NCBI RefSeq assembly: GCF_000953825.1
Contig: NZ_BBUL01000090.1
Location: 62,001 to 126,000 of the forward strand
DNA from: Cellvibrio sp. OA-2007
Lineage (GTDB): Bacteria > Pseudomonadota > Gammaproteobacteria > Pseudomonadales > Cellvibrionaceae
Length of the DNA stretch: 64,000 bases
Direction of reading: 5' to 3'
Below the pieces are notes generated by a model, which was not told the DNA's origin, ran no database searches, and saw only the letters and a list, made by a program, of their open reading frames with translations. The position numbers and the translations under genes are program-made. Shown here in pieces: positions 29,812-39,432 of this stretch; within the stretch, counting starts at the first letter, position 1; the number at the start of each line of letters is the position of its first letter.

Positions 29812-30018
29812 ATGTCAGTTGATGTAGAGTCACCAGATACTGATCTGATGAGTGATGGTAGCACCGAAACCGATGATGATGAGGCAACGCCAAAACTCAC
29901 CGGCAAAGAAGCTAGCCAGCACACTCTGGAAATGCGCCGCAAAATCGAAGATCGTTTGGAGCGTCGCCGCATTAAGGATCAACTGGGTTACGACGATCTT
30001 TCCGATCTGGAGTTTTAA
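29812..30018 (+). CDS. Small PA3496-family protein
   Basis: The 68-residue protein has an acidic N-terminal half and a basic helical C-terminal half (TLEMRRKIEDRLERRRIKDQLGY then acidic DDLSDLEF). This is the pattern of the small PA3496 family of gammaproteobacteria, annotated as a putative envelope-integrity factor. It has no signal peptide or membrane segment. It stands alone and ends in a strong terminator. The function is not established. Confidence 0.8.
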   Translation: MSVDVESPDTDLMSDGSTETDDDEATPKLTGKEASQHTLEMRRKIEDRLERRRIKDQLGYDDLSDLEF

Positions 30019-30075
30019 TCCCAAAATCGTACCCGGCGTATCTCTGGTATTCGGTTAACACCCATAATGGTACCC

Positions 30076-30106
30076 CCAGCCGCCAGTTTACTGGCGGCTG
30101 GTTTTT
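30076..30106 (+). terminator. Intrinsic terminator after the PA3496-family gene
   Basis: CCAGCCGCCAG and CTGGCGGCTGG form a perfect 11-bp stem with a TTTA loop, followed by TTTTT. The rest of the spacer to 30350 shows only an AT-rich leader for the next gene, with no other recognised signal. Confidence 0.95.
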
Positions 30107-30350
30107 GTGGGTTCCGCTCCCATTTCACACATTTACCCTTGTCTGCTTCTGCCGCTATTGCCGTCTAAATCATTAACTTCTATGATCGGCTTATAGTCAC
30201 TTGTATACTACCAAGTGAAGACAACCTTTCAGCAATCTCTCCAGGGCGGGTTTGATTGGCATTAAACGCAAGAATCGCATTTCCTATCACAGCGAAAATA
30301 AGAATAGTTGATGGATGCACACCTGCATCTGCCGCTGGAGCCCAGACCCT

Positions 30351-31655
30351 ATGTCTCTCTCGCCCCCACACCGTTTATATTTTGAAATTATTCTTGGCCT
30401 ACTCGTCATCTTCACTATTTTTGCGATTGCTGGCGAACGGCAAATTCTTGAGCGGCGCCTGGTGATTGATAGCAACAGTGGTATGGCGCTTAACCTGTAC
30501 GACGATAGAGAAAACGGCGGCCAATCCAGCATCTACCTTGATGATGAAAAAAATATGCAATGGCACTGCATCTTGCGCGATGGTTTCGCCTACCCACTGT
30601 GTGGTTTTGAGGTGCTGTTCGATAAGGAGCGCACTCGCGGCGTAGACCTGCGTCACTATGAAAAAATTCGTCTGCGTCTGGACTATCAAGGACCCAGCCA
30701 AACCGTGCGCATCTCACTGCGCAATTTTGACCCGCGTTACAGCAAAAAAGAAATTTTGCAGAGCACCAAATACAATCAAATCGAATTCAATGTAGGGCTG
30801 CTTAATGGCGTTGCAGAGTTTTCGCTAAAAGATTTTTTTGTCGCCAACTGGTGGGTATTGGAAAACAAAATTCCACCGCAATTAAGCCATCCACAATTCG
30901 ACAACATCACTATTTTTGAAGTGCAAAGCGGCTCAGGCAAACCCTTGGGCAAACACCAATTCCAGTTACACAAAGTGGAATTTATCGGCCAAGCACTGAG
31001 CACTGCCGATTGGTATCTCGCCATTATGGTGGTTTGGCTCGGCATTATTTTATCTTTTTTAGGTTATCGCATTATTAAATTGAAAGATGAGGTAGTCATC
31101 CAACGCAAGCGTGAATCCGAACTGCTCGATATCAATGCGCTGCTCGATACACGCAGTAAAGCATTGGAAATACAAGCAAAAACCGACCCACTCACCGGCG
31201 CCTTTAATCGCCTCGGACTCGAAGAAGCCATCAGCCTAGGCCTGCAAGAATGGCACAAATATCGTAAACCGCTATCGCTGGTAATGATCGATATAGATCA
31301 CTTCAAACAAGTCAATGATCAGCACGGCCACGATATCGGCGATTTGGTATTAAGCCATCTATCCACGATTGTGCAACAACATACACGCTCGCAAGATTTG
31401 TTTGCCCGCTGGGGCGGAGAAGAATTTGTATTGGTCTGCCGCGATACCGACATTGAGCGCGCCTACGCCATTGCTGAAAAATTACGTGAACTGATTGCCA
31501 GCCAAACACTGGCTAAAAACATTCACATTACCGCCAGCTTCGGCATAGCCACTTTAAAACCCCATGGCAATATAGAGCAGTTGTTTAAAGCTGCAGACAC
31601 GGCGCTGTATGATGCTAAATCATCAGGGCGCAACCGTGTCGTCATCGCCGCTTAA
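30351..31655 (+). CDS. Membrane-bound diguanylate cyclase
   Basis: The 434-residue protein has an N-terminal membrane helix (about residues 9-29), a periplasmic beta-rich sensor of about 180 residues, a second helix near 220-240 (YLAIMVVWLGIILSFLGYRI), a short coiled linker and a C-terminal GGDEF domain. The active site is RWGGEEF, with RSQD as inhibitory site five residues earlier. The sensor (DLRHYEKIRLRLDYQGPSQTVRISLRNF) looks like a carbohydrate-binding beta-sandwich. I chose the ATG at 30351, preceded by GGAG; an upstream start at 30315 is less likely. Confidence 0.93.
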   Translation: MSLSPPHRLYFEIILGLLVIFTIFAIAGERQILERRLVIDSNSGMALNLYDDRENGGQSSIYLDDEKNMQWHCILRDGFAYPLCGFEVLFDKERTRGVDLRHYEKIRLRLDYQGPSQTVRISLRNFDPRYSKKEILQSTKYNQIEFNVGLLNGVAEFSLKDFFVANWWVLENKIPPQLSHPQFDNITIFEVQSGSGKPLGKHQFQLHKVEFIGQALSTADWYLAIMVVWLGIILSFLGYRIIKLKDEVVIQRKRESELLDINALLDTRSKALEIQAKTDPLTGAFNRLGLEEAISLGLQEWHKYRKPLSLVMIDIDHFKQVNDQHGHDIGDLVLSHLSTIVQQHTRSQDLFARWGGEEFVLVCRDTDIERAYAIAEKLRELIASQTLAKNIHITASFGIATLKPHGNIEQLFKAADTALYDAKSSGRNRVVIAA

Positions 31656-31722
31656 TCCGATCCCCCGGCAGCCGGCTTTGTCGTTTATCCTGAATGTCAG
31701 CCCACCAACAAACAATGCTCCG

Positions 31723-33717
31723 TCAAACACAAATTTGGCCGCGAATCACATCAGCTCGCGCATTGTGTTTTTGACTTTCGCTATCGGCAACCTGCAGTTG
31801 TACCGCAATATTTTTACCGTCTTGCAGCAGCGCACCAGTGGTTTTAGCGCTGGATTCAATCGACTCAATCGAGCTTACTATATTCATCGAGTGCGATTCC
31901 GCATCCAACATTTTTTCAGACAAGCGATTAATAACCTTGGACACATTTTCGATCTGAACAAATAAACTATTGACCTTACCCTTAGATTCGCCCAACGAGC
32001 TTTGGGTACTGCGCGCCAAATTACGCACCTCATCCGCCACCACCGCAAAACCTCGCCCATACTCACCCGCGCGCGCTGCTTCAATACTCGCGTTTAATGC
32101 CAATAAATTAGTTTGATCGGCGATCGATTCAATAATACCAAATACGGATTCAATACCATTAATATCTTTATTAACTGAACCGATATTGTCATTAAGGCTA
32201 GAAATTTCTCGCGTTAGATCGCTAATGGATTGCTGAAAGGCTTCAAATTGCTCAAACAAACTTTGCGATTGACTGCCGATATTGCTAATAAAACTGGCCG
32301 CATTTTCCGACAAGCTAGACGATTGATTAGCCACACCTAAAATATTGCTGTAGCCGTCTATGACTCGCTCTTGAATATTAATCATCAATTGATTTGCGGT
32401 ATTGGCGAGGTGATTAAAATACATCGCATAGCTAGTGTACTCCGCCAAAAACAGCGATTTTTCCGAACTTTTTTCTGCCGCGCGAGGATATATAAATAAG
32501 CCACTGAGCGTTTCGTTCACATTAACGCCATAGAGCTCCCCAAAGGTAGAAAAACCAGCCACCGGAAAATCACTAAAACAGTTAAGCTTATTTAAGCTGG
32601 CGCTGTTGTTCAGCCGACGCAGTATGCAGTCAAAAAAAACAGCCGCAATTGGCGGATGCTGGCGATCATTAAACTTTTGCCAATCACTTTGGGTTTTCTC
32701 CACAAAGTCAGTAGACCTCATGAGGTGCAGCTCAGTGCCCAGTGGCGTATCGCAATAAAAGTGCATGGTTTTTTGTGCTACATTAATAGCAGCCACCGAA
32801 CGAACGTAATAGCGCTCATCCACCTTAATGGCAAAGCTATAGCCGGTAAGCACACTGCCGAGCTGACTCGCCTCACAGTTAAAATGCTTGCAGAGCGCAT
32901 CGATACAATTAGTGACCTGCAAAGATTCCTTATTAATAAAACTAGTAACACGACGGCTCGCACTATCGGCATCGCCAATAGTCCACTTGTCCCCTGTAGG
33001 CGCAAAATTCTGGCTTTTAAATAAGCGAAAACAATAATCACTTTTAACTTTCAAAAAACACAAGGTGGCATGCTGATTACACAGCTGGCTGCCATCGTGA
33101 TAGGAGGCCTGTTTAAAATCGAGTTTGCCTGCCGTAGTACCGCCAATAAAAGGCACCGGGAAACGGCCACTTTGATACACGGCTTCCATTAACCAACCCT
33201 CGCAATTGGTTAGACCATTCACCAGCGTCATCGCCACCGTGTCTTTCACATCCAAATCAAAACCGGGCCTAATATTTTTTAACTCGGCCAATATCGCCTG
33301 GGTGCGCGCCTTGGGCCTTAAACTAATTTGTTGTTTGATGATGTCATCACAAGGTAGCTTAATGGTGTGGATAGATACCTTATCAATAACTTCGCGCGAA
33401 AATAATTGCAACACCAAGGTTTGACGACCGGCGCGATCATCTTGATAAAGACCGTCATGCAAATTGCATAATTCACCTGCAGTGGAACTGCAAATAAAGG
33501 GAGCGCTAGTGAGCTGCTTTAGCCTACTACTGCACTGCGACAAATCTATATCGGGTGAGGCAAAACCGATAATTAATACCGCAGGCGCACCATCAACATA
33601 GAGCTGTTCCGCAGTTAGCTGGTGCAACTGATCGCGCTCCAACTTAAGCAATTTACAGCCTTGAATTTTATTAACCGCTACCAGCTTATTTTTCTTTGAA
33701 AAGGGTCCGAACACCAT
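31723..33717 (-). CDS. Soluble chemoreceptor with FIST sensor domain
   Basis: The 664-residue protein begins with a FIST-type sensor (about 1-385: [39 protein letters not shown]). It ends with a methyl-accepting signalling domain (about 460-640) containing the conserved tip [20 protein letters not shown] and [12 protein letters not shown]. No membrane segment is present, so it is a cytoplasmic receptor that would act on CheA/CheW. I chose the ATG at 33717, which follows AGGGAG at ideal spacing; the reading to 33819 lacks a site. FIST domains are thought to bind small ligands such as amino acids. No che genes are nearby. Confidence 0.9.
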   Translation of the reverse strand: MVFGPFSKKNKLVAVNKIQGCKLLKLERDQLHQLTAEQLYVDGAPAVLIIGFASPDIDLSQCSSRLKQLTSAPFICSSTAGELCNLHDGLYQDDRAGRQTLVLQLFSREVIDKVSIHTIKLPCDDIIKQQISLRPKARTQAILAELKNIRPGFDLDVKDTVAMTLVNGLTNCEGWLMEAVYQSGRFPVPFIGGTTAGKLDFKQASYHDGSQLCNQHATLCFLKVKSDYCFRLFKSQNFAPTGDKWTIGDADSASRRVTSFINKESLQVTNCIDALCKHFNCEASQLGSVLTGYSFAIKVDERYYVRSVAAINVAQKTMHFYCDTPLGTELHLMRSTDFVEKTQSDWQKFNDRQHPPIAAVFFDCILRRLNNSASLNKLNCFSDFPVAGFSTFGELYGVNVNETLSGLFIYPRAAEKSSEKSLFLAEYTSYAMYFNHLANTANQLMINIQERVIDGYSNILGVANQSSSLSENAASFISNIGSQSQSLFEQFEAFQQSISDLTREISSLNDNIGSVNKDINGIESVFGIIESIADQTNLLALNASIEAARAGEYGRGFAVVADEVRNLARSTQSSLGESKGKVNSLFVQIENVSKVINRLSEKMLDAESHSMNIVSSIESIESSAKTTGALLQDGKNIAVQLQVADSESQKHNARADVIRGQICV

Positions 33718-33930
33718 AAATGACTCCCTATAATTCGGCTGAAGGTAAAACGAGCATGCACTGCACACAAGACATTGACCCGTGCTAATGCCAAACTTAT
33801 CGGCCAAGCTTTGGGTCAATAAACGAATTTTGAGTGTAGATTACAAAAATCACCCCTGTCGAAATTTATTATTATGCTCGTAGGGCGACCAGGGGCGAGC
33901 TGAGAGCCGGAGGCTTGCGCTTAAAAACAC

Positions 33931-34866
33931 TTACTGCAATTTGACATTATCGATATAAAAAACGCGCGCGCGCGGCAACCCCAAACCTGCGGCAAAAATA
34001 GTAATGCCGCTGATTTGATCCATTTGCATTACACGCTGACGCGGTGCGGAGCGCACCTCCTGCAGCTCAATCTGCACCTGATTCCAACCCTGCAACAACA
34101 TAATGCGGCGGTTAAAACGATCATTAAAATTATTGTCTCCGCGATCGTGGGCATAATCAGAAATTTTTATAACAAGCTCCAATGACTCAACTTCAGGATT
34201 GTAAAAGTCCATGGCTAAAATCCGGTAAGGGCTCCAATCCCCATAATTACCTGTCAACGCCACTCCTGCATAAGGGAGTGTACCTAAGGTGATTTGTACA
34301 GCTTGCACTCCTTGAGTATGCAAGGTATGAGTCGGCTGGGTGATTACCTGTGCCGTATTGGCTTGTAATTGTTGCAACTCCTGCCGCGATTCAAAGCCAT
34401 TAAGCAATGGAAACTGATAGCGCAGCGTAGCGTGCGCAACAGCGGAATCGATCACCAACCAAGCAGCAGGCGCGATCAACAAACAACTAACAACACGCAA
34501 ACACCAAATAAAGCGTGATGCTTTTTGCCCCCAGAATAGCCCCAACCACACACCAAATACATTGTGTAAAACATCATCCACACTGGCGTTACGCCCAACA
34601 AAAGACTGCACAAATTCAATCCCAGCACCGATAGCAATCGCGATAATCGTCACTACCAACCATTGTTTCCAACTCACCAATGGTTTAAACGATTGAACCA
34701 ATAAGAGCAGCAGTGAAAAGAAAATAATATGTCCAAAATTCCACGCATTTTTTAACAACACCGACGAAGATGCATCTGGGCCGCCCACAAAAAAGAACGG
34801 CACAAGAACCAAAACACATAACCCGGATAACCAAGCAGGCAAACTCACTTTCAAGACAGACTCCAT
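33931..34866 (-). CDS. VanZ-like membrane protein with a C-terminal extracytoplasmic domain
   Basis: The 311-residue protein has an N-terminal VanZ-like region of four or five helices (about 1-140, including FVQSFVGRNASVDDVLHNVFGVWLG). A region of about 160 residues with a beta-rich, carbohydrate-binding-like pattern follows (ILAMDFYNPEVESLELVIKISDY, GWNQVQIELQEV, VFYIDNVKLQ). The latter would face the periplasm. VanZ proteins are linked to low-level teicoplanin resistance, but most are of unknown function. The two-part build is uncommon; the role is not predicted. Confidence 0.82.
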   Translation of the reverse strand: MESVLKVSLPAWLSGLCVLVLVPFFFVGGPDASSSVLLKNAWNFGHIIFFSLLLLLVQSFKPLVSWKQWLVVTIIAIAIGAGIEFVQSFVGRNASVDDVLHNVFGVWLGLFWGQKASRFIWCLRVVSCLLIAPAAWLVIDSAVAHATLRYQFPLLNGFESRQELQQLQANTAQVITQPTHTLHTQGVQAVQITLGTLPYAGVALTGNYGDWSPYRILAMDFYNPEVESLELVIKISDYAHDRGDNNFNDRFNRRIMLLQGWNQVQIELQEVRSAPRQRVMQMDQISGITIFAAGLGLPRARVFYIDNVKLQ

Positions 34867-35054
34867 TAGCAGTCAACAATCACAAACGAACAATTAATTA
34901 CAAAAGGCTGGCGCCTGGTTTGGCAATCTGCAATGACTAAACATCAGTAAGGTTTAGTATAAAGCCTGCACTCGCTGCTAAAGCGGTGCGTAAAGGCTGT
35001 ATTTTTCCATTAGATTTTCCAATCACAGTTCAATCTAATAACAGGACTTACATT

Positions 35055-35822
35055 ATGAGCACTATAATTTCGTTTCTGAGTCACGCAATAACTCGCAGCG
35101 CAGGGTTCATAGCACTCTGCGCCAGTTTTAGTTTGGCAACCCAGGCGCAAACAATTATCAGCCCGGAACAAATCGGTACAACCTATAGTGTTAAAGCCGA
35201 CTACCGAAAATGTGCATTTCCTATGTGCGGTGGCTGGTTTCTAACACCGGTAAATCAGTATTCAATACAACTGCAAACAGAAGATGAGGCTTATCAAAGC
35301 GCTGCGTTATTGCCTAACACTATTTACGTTGCTTACATCAATTACAAACGCTTGGGTTTAACTGAAAAACAAATTACTGAATTAAATAGCGCCATTCATA
35401 GCGAACAAGTGCTTTTGCGCGGCAAAGTTATTAACTCACCTGTATCCAGCAGAGTGATTGCGCGCAGCAAAACCCTCGCAGCCAATGGAGCTTGGGTTGG
35501 CGCCAATAAAAACACAGCGACCGGCCCATACCTAAAAGTATCGAGCACTGGAATAATGTGTATTACCACTCCCTGCCCATACTTTAACGCAGCATTAATT
35601 AATAGTGATTACAGCAGCGAATTCCATGATTTATCCCTGGAAAAAGCCACACTCGATCGCGAACAAGAGGCGCAAGCATGGCAGGCGATATCAACCGAAG
35701 GCTTGGTGATAACCGGCACCACTTATGAAACCACTGACTTTGATGAAACCGGCGCTGAGCCAGGCAAGGGTATAGGCATAGCGGCCACTAAAGTATTTTT
35801 TGCATTCCCCGCCAAAAAATAA
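35055..35822 (+). CDS. Secreted protein of unknown function with Cys-rich motifs
   Basis: The 255-residue product has a Sec signal peptide (ending near TQAQ) and a mature region with two cysteine motifs, RKCAFPMCGGWFL and GIMCITTPCPYFNAAL. These resemble a small family of uncharacterised secreted proteins (possibly DUF6748, from memory only). I chose the ATG at 35055, preceded by AGGA; an upstream start at 34986 is not supported. It is transcribed alone toward dgt and ends in a terminator. The four cysteines might pair or bind metal. Confidence 0.7.
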   Translation: MSTIISFLSHAITRSAGFIALCASFSLATQAQTIISPEQIGTTYSVKADYRKCAFPMCGGWFLTPVNQYSIQLQTEDEAYQSAALLPNTIYVAYINYKRLGLTEKQITELNSAIHSEQVLLRGKVINSPVSSRVIARSKTLAANGAWVGANKNTATGPYLKVSSTGIMCITTPCPYFNAALINSDYSSEFHDLSLEKATLDREQEAQAWQAISTEGLVITGTTYETTDFDETGAEPGKGIGIAATKVFFAFPAKK

Positions 35823-35833
35823 TGGCTAAAAAT

Positions 35834-35867
35834 AAAAATTCCCGGCCAGCAACCGGGAATTTTTTAG
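35834..35867. terminator. Bidirectional intrinsic terminator before dgt
   Basis: AAAAATTCCCGG and CCGGGAATTTTTT form a perfect stem with U-runs on both strands, between the converging secreted-protein gene and dgt. Confidence 0.92.
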
Positions 35868-35897
35868 ACAAAACAGAAATAGAATGTAAAACAAAAA

Positions 35898-37265
35898 TCA
35901 GTACTGCGAATACCCCATGCCATTAAATTGTTTAGCAAGATTGGTGGCGTAATTGTCGGTCATGCCACTGATGTAATCGATCACTGCCATCAAGGCGAGG
36001 TATTTGTAATTTTCACCGCGCTTACTCACATCCGGGTGAAAATTGTTTTCGCCAATTAATGCCATCACGCGATTATCTTTGTAGGTCATTTGCGACGGGT
36101 CGCCGAGGGAGGCATAGACCGCAGAGCAAATGGTGTTGAGCAAGGTTCCAATCACAGTGTAAGCGCCAATCTCTAATTCGACGCGACGCGAGTGATTAAA
36201 GATTTTTCGCTTGGCCAAATCCTTGGCTGCCTGCACTGCATTTTTAACTACCGGGTCACACAGAGAGATCAAATCGCCCTGCACTTCACCGCGCAAAAAT
36301 GCATCCTGATGCTGAATAAATGCCGCAGTGCCCGCATTAATAAATGCATCGATCACTTTGCCGCGCACCAACGCCGGTTTGCGGCCATCATTTACTTTTT
36401 TCAGCAAACGCTCCAGCTCGGGCAGCTGCGCGGAATCGGCAATGACTGGATGCAACAATTCATAAATCTCATTCCAATTGAGAATGCCCATTTCCAAACC
36501 GTCTTCGAGATCGATAATGCCGTAACAAAAATCGTCCGCTGCCTCCATTAAATACACCAGCGGATGGCGGCAATACCAGTCGGGACCCAATTCAATCAAC
36601 CCTGTTTTTTGCGCAATCTCATGCACATGCGCCAACTCGGTTTGAAAAATGCCGTACTTTGCATCCTTGGGGCGCTGGCCTAATACAGTGGGCGATGAAG
36701 TCCAGGGGTATTTCATCGACGACGCCAAGGTCGCGTAGGTTAAGCGCATACCATCATGAAACTGGTGATACTCAGAGGTGGTGAGCACGCGCAAGCCTTG
36801 GGCATTACCTTCAAACACACGAATATCATCCTGCTCCGAAGGCGATAAATCTTTTAAAAATTCTGCTCCTTCTTTTTGAAACCAGTTGCGGATGGCATCT
36901 TCACCTGTGTGGCCAAAGGGCGGGTTGCCAATATCGTGCGCCAAACAGGTCGCCTGCACTATATCGCCAATATCCGTTGGCCAAATATGGGCAGGTAAAT
37001 CGCCTTTATCTTTTAACGCCTGCCCTACCCGAATACCCAGCGTGCGCCCCACACAGGCCACTTCCAAACTGTGGGTCATACGATTGTGGATATGATCATT
37101 AGTCGCAAGCGGATGCACCTGCGTTTTGCGCGCAAGGCGACGAAAAGCGCCAGAGAAAATAATTTTGTCGTGATCCGAGTGAAACGGCGAACGCCCCTCC
37201 TCGTGTTTTGCAATGCGATTGCCCAAACGGTCAGCGCAGAGCAATTGGTTCCAGTTCATGGCCAT
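35898..37265 (-). CDS. dgt: dGTP triphosphohydrolase (dGTPase)
   Basis: The 455-residue HD-domain protein has RLARKTQVHPLATNDHIHNRMTHSLEV at the N-terminus and the metal-binding CLAHDIGNPPFGHTGEDAI. Both are diagnostic for dGTPases, which split dGTP into deoxyguanosine and triphosphate. The length fits a dGTPase of the type found in Pseudomonas. It is divergent from atzF across a 335-base spacer. Confidence 0.95.
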   Translation of the reverse strand: MAMNWNQLLCADRLGNRIAKHEEGRSPFHSDHDKIIFSGAFRRLARKTQVHPLATNDHIHNRMTHSLEVACVGRTLGIRVGQALKDKGDLPAHIWPTDIGDIVQATCLAHDIGNPPFGHTGEDAIRNWFQKEGAEFLKDLSPSEQDDIRVFEGNAQGLRVLTTSEYHQFHDGMRLTYATLASSMKYPWTSSPTVLGQRPKDAKYGIFQTELAHVHEIAQKTGLIELGPDWYCRHPLVYLMEAADDFCYGIIDLEDGLEMGILNWNEIYELLHPVIADSAQLPELERLLKKVNDGRKPALVRGKVIDAFINAGTAAFIQHQDAFLRGEVQGDLISLCDPVVKNAVQAAKDLAKRKIFNHSRRVELEIGAYTVIGTLLNTICSAVYASLGDPSQMTYKDNRVMALIGENNFHPDVSKRGENYKYLALMAVIDYISGMTDNYATNLAKQFNGMGYSQY

Positions 37266-37532
37266 AGATAAATCCCTAACAGTGTTTGGGATGAACTATG
37301 GAGTATCCCCCCTCATATCTCAATATTTATAAAAATTGAGATGAACTGAGACGAGACAATCGCACCAATTTGGCTCTGCATAAAAAATCCAGCGCACAGT
37401 TTCAGCGCACACAACTCAGTCTCGGCAGCGCTACTGGCAGTCCCTCCAGCAGTTTTTCTACGTTATTTAACTCATTGATTAACAATAGTTTTTTACATGT
37501 CGACCGAGGGGAATTCGAGCATTTTTTCAGGT

Positions 37533-37548
37533 TGGCATGGTTTCTGCG
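37533..37548 (+). promoter_or_regulatory. Sigma-54 promoter in front of atzF
   Basis: TGGCATGGTTTCTGCG fits the -24/-12 consensus (TGGCAC-N5-TTGCW) with the key GG and GC at the right spacing. The predicted start of transcription is near 37559, about 40 bases before the atzF ATG. Sigma-54 with NtrC is the usual control of nitrogen-scavenging genes, which fits the urea-degrading genes behind it. Confidence 0.72.
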
Positions 37549-37549
37549 A

Positions 37550-37563
37550 ATACAAGCTTGTAT
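37550..37563. promoter_or_regulatory. Palindrome at the predicted atzF transcription start
   Basis: ATACAAGCTTGTAT is a perfect 14-base palindrome overlapping the expected start point of the sigma-54 transcript, and a further TTGTAT half lies downstream (37570-37575). Its place would suit a repressor, for example the GntR/FCD protein encoded at 43200. The assignment is inference. The rest of the spacer 37266-37600 holds the dgt promoter region and nothing else recognised. Confidence 0.35.
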
Positions 37564-37600
37564 CCAAGATTGTATTTACGCATTCAACGCAGGAACAATA

Positions 37601-39406
37601 ATGACGCAGGATCAACACCACACCACTGCAGGTTGGACCATTGACCAATGGCTTGCTGCTTATCGCGACCAGGGTTTGGCGCCGCGCGCTGCGCTGCAAT
37701 CATTGCGCGCGCAACTCAATAGCGATGACGCCGCCTGGATTTATATTGTCTCAGCGGCAGAACTGGATAAACAAATTGATGCATTGGCGCACTTGGGCGA
37801 CTCAGCCAGTCTGCCACTGTTCGGTGTGCCCTTTGCAGTAAAAGATAATATCGATGTCGCAGGCATTCCCACTACTGCCGCCTGCCCTGCCTTTACCTAC
37901 ATTCCCGACATCGATGCCACATCGGTAGCACGCCTCAAACAAGCCGGTGCTATTGTGCTCGGCAAAACCAATCTCGACCAATTTGCTACCGGCCTTGTCG
38001 GCACTCGCTCACCTTACGGCGCAGTGCCCAATGCATTTAATGCAGATTATGTTTCCGGCGGCTCCAGCTCTGGCTCAGCCACCACGGTTGCACGCGGTTT
38101 AGTGCCCTTTAGTTTGGGTACGGATACCGCGGGCTCCGGCCGCGTACCCGCAGGCTTCAACAATATAGTGGGATTGAAACCAACAAAAGGCCGCTTCAGT
38201 ACCAGTGGTGTAGTGCCTGCATGCCGCAGCTTGGATTGTGTTTCTGTGTTTGCACTGACAGTCGATGATGCCGAAACCGTTGCAAGTGTGATGGTAGGAT
38301 TTGATCCTACCGATGGCTACTCGCGCCTTGCGCCAGCTGCAGCAACTTACTTTTCAGCCACACCTCGATTTGCAATTCCGGCCTCACCCAATTGGTTTGG
38401 CGATACCCAAGCCGAAGCCGCATGGCTGGAAACACTCAAACTGATGTCAGACGCCGGGGTTGAGTTAGTCACTGTAGATTTCGCCCCTATGTTCGCGCTC
38501 GCACAGTTATTGTATGGCGGCCCTTGGGTCGCAGAGCGGCACGCGGCGATTGCAGATTTTATGCAAGCACACGCAGCCGATATGAATAATGTTGTGCGCG
38601 GCATTATTGAAAACGCGGTGAATTTTTCGGCGACCGATACCTATCGCGCTGAATATCGCCGCGCCGATCTTGCCCGTGAAATACAACTACTAATGGGCGA
38701 TGTGGATGCGCTTCTGGTTCCCACATCACCCCGCCACCCCACAATTGCGGAAGTTGCTGCCGACCCAATCGGCGTTAACAGTCAACTGGGCACCTACACC
38801 AATTTTGTCAACCTCGCCGATTGTTCTGCCCTCGCCTTACCCGCTGTAATGCGTGCCGATGGTTTGCCATTTGGTATCACACTCATAGCACCCGCGTGGC
38901 AAGACGCTGCACTCGCCGCCTTCGGAAAAAAATGGCACAGCAGCGTTAATTTATCGCTGGGAGCTACCGCTAAAACAACACCAACATTTGCGCAAAAAAA
39001 TACTGCGCCGCAAGGCTATGTTCGCCTCGCCGTTGTCGGCGCACATTTGACCGGCATGCCACTCAATGTGCAATTACAAGAACGCAATGCGCTTTTTGTT
39101 GAAAGCAGTTTTACCGCCAGCAATTACCGTTTGTATGCACTGCCGAATACCACTCCGCCTAAACCCGGATTAATTCGCAGCGATGCAGAAGGTGCGCAAA
39201 TTATTGTGGAATTGTGGGATGTACCGGTACAGCACTTCGGCAGTTTTGTTGCATTAATTCCTGCACCACTCGGGATAGGCACATTGAGTTTGCACGATGG
39301 TCGCGAAGTAAAAGGTTTTATTTGCGAAGGCGCTGCTGTCAATGGCGCAACTGATATTACCCATATGGGTGGATGGCGCGCGTACATTAAATCACTACAA
39401 AAGTAA
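37601..39406 (+). CDS. atzF: Allophanate hydrolase
   Basis: The 601-residue protein has an N-terminal amidase-signature domain with the Ser-cisSer-Lys site (GVPFAVKDNIDV, then GGSSSGSATTVARG..PFSLGTDTAGSGRVPA) and the C-terminal allophanate hydrolase extension of about 130 residues. It splits allophanate into ammonia and carbon dioxide, the second half of the urea carboxylase pathway. I chose the ATG at 37601, behind AGGA, giving normal family length; a start at 37370 would precede the sigma-54 promoter. The urea carboxylase gene follows after 26 bases. Confidence 0.96.
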   Translation: MTQDQHHTTAGWTIDQWLAAYRDQGLAPRAALQSLRAQLNSDDAAWIYIVSAAELDKQIDALAHLGDSASLPLFGVPFAVKDNIDVAGIPTTAACPAFTYIPDIDATSVARLKQAGAIVLGKTNLDQFATGLVGTRSPYGAVPNAFNADYVSGGSSSGSATTVARGLVPFSLGTDTAGSGRVPAGFNNIVGLKPTKGRFSTSGVVPACRSLDCVSVFALTVDDAETVASVMVGFDPTDGYSRLAPAAATYFSATPRFAIPASPNWFGDTQAEAAWLETLKLMSDAGVELVTVDFAPMFALAQLLYGGPWVAERHAAIADFMQAHAADMNNVVRGIIENAVNFSATDTYRAEYRRADLAREIQLLMGDVDALLVPTSPRHPTIAEVAADPIGVNSQLGTYTNFVNLADCSALALPAVMRADGLPFGITLIAPAWQDAALAAFGKKWHSSVNLSLGATAKTTPTFAQKNTAPQGYVRLAVVGAHLTGMPLNVQLQERNALFVESSFTASNYRLYALPNTTPPKPGLIRSDAEGAQIIVELWDVPVQHFGSFVALIPAPLGIGTLSLHDGREVKGFICEGAAVNGATDITHMGGWRAYIKSLQK

Positions 39407-39432
39407 TTAAAAATTACAGCCGGAGAAGAATC

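Noticed and set aside
33718-33819. 34-residue Cys-rich N-terminal extension of the FIST chemoreceptor
   Set aside because: No ribosome site; the ATG at 33717 follows AGGGAG at ideal spacing.
37370-37600. N-terminal extension of allophanate hydrolase by 77 residues
   Set aside because: The extension would start before the sigma-54 promoter, has low-complexity sequence unlike the family, and a good ATG with AGGA is at 37601.
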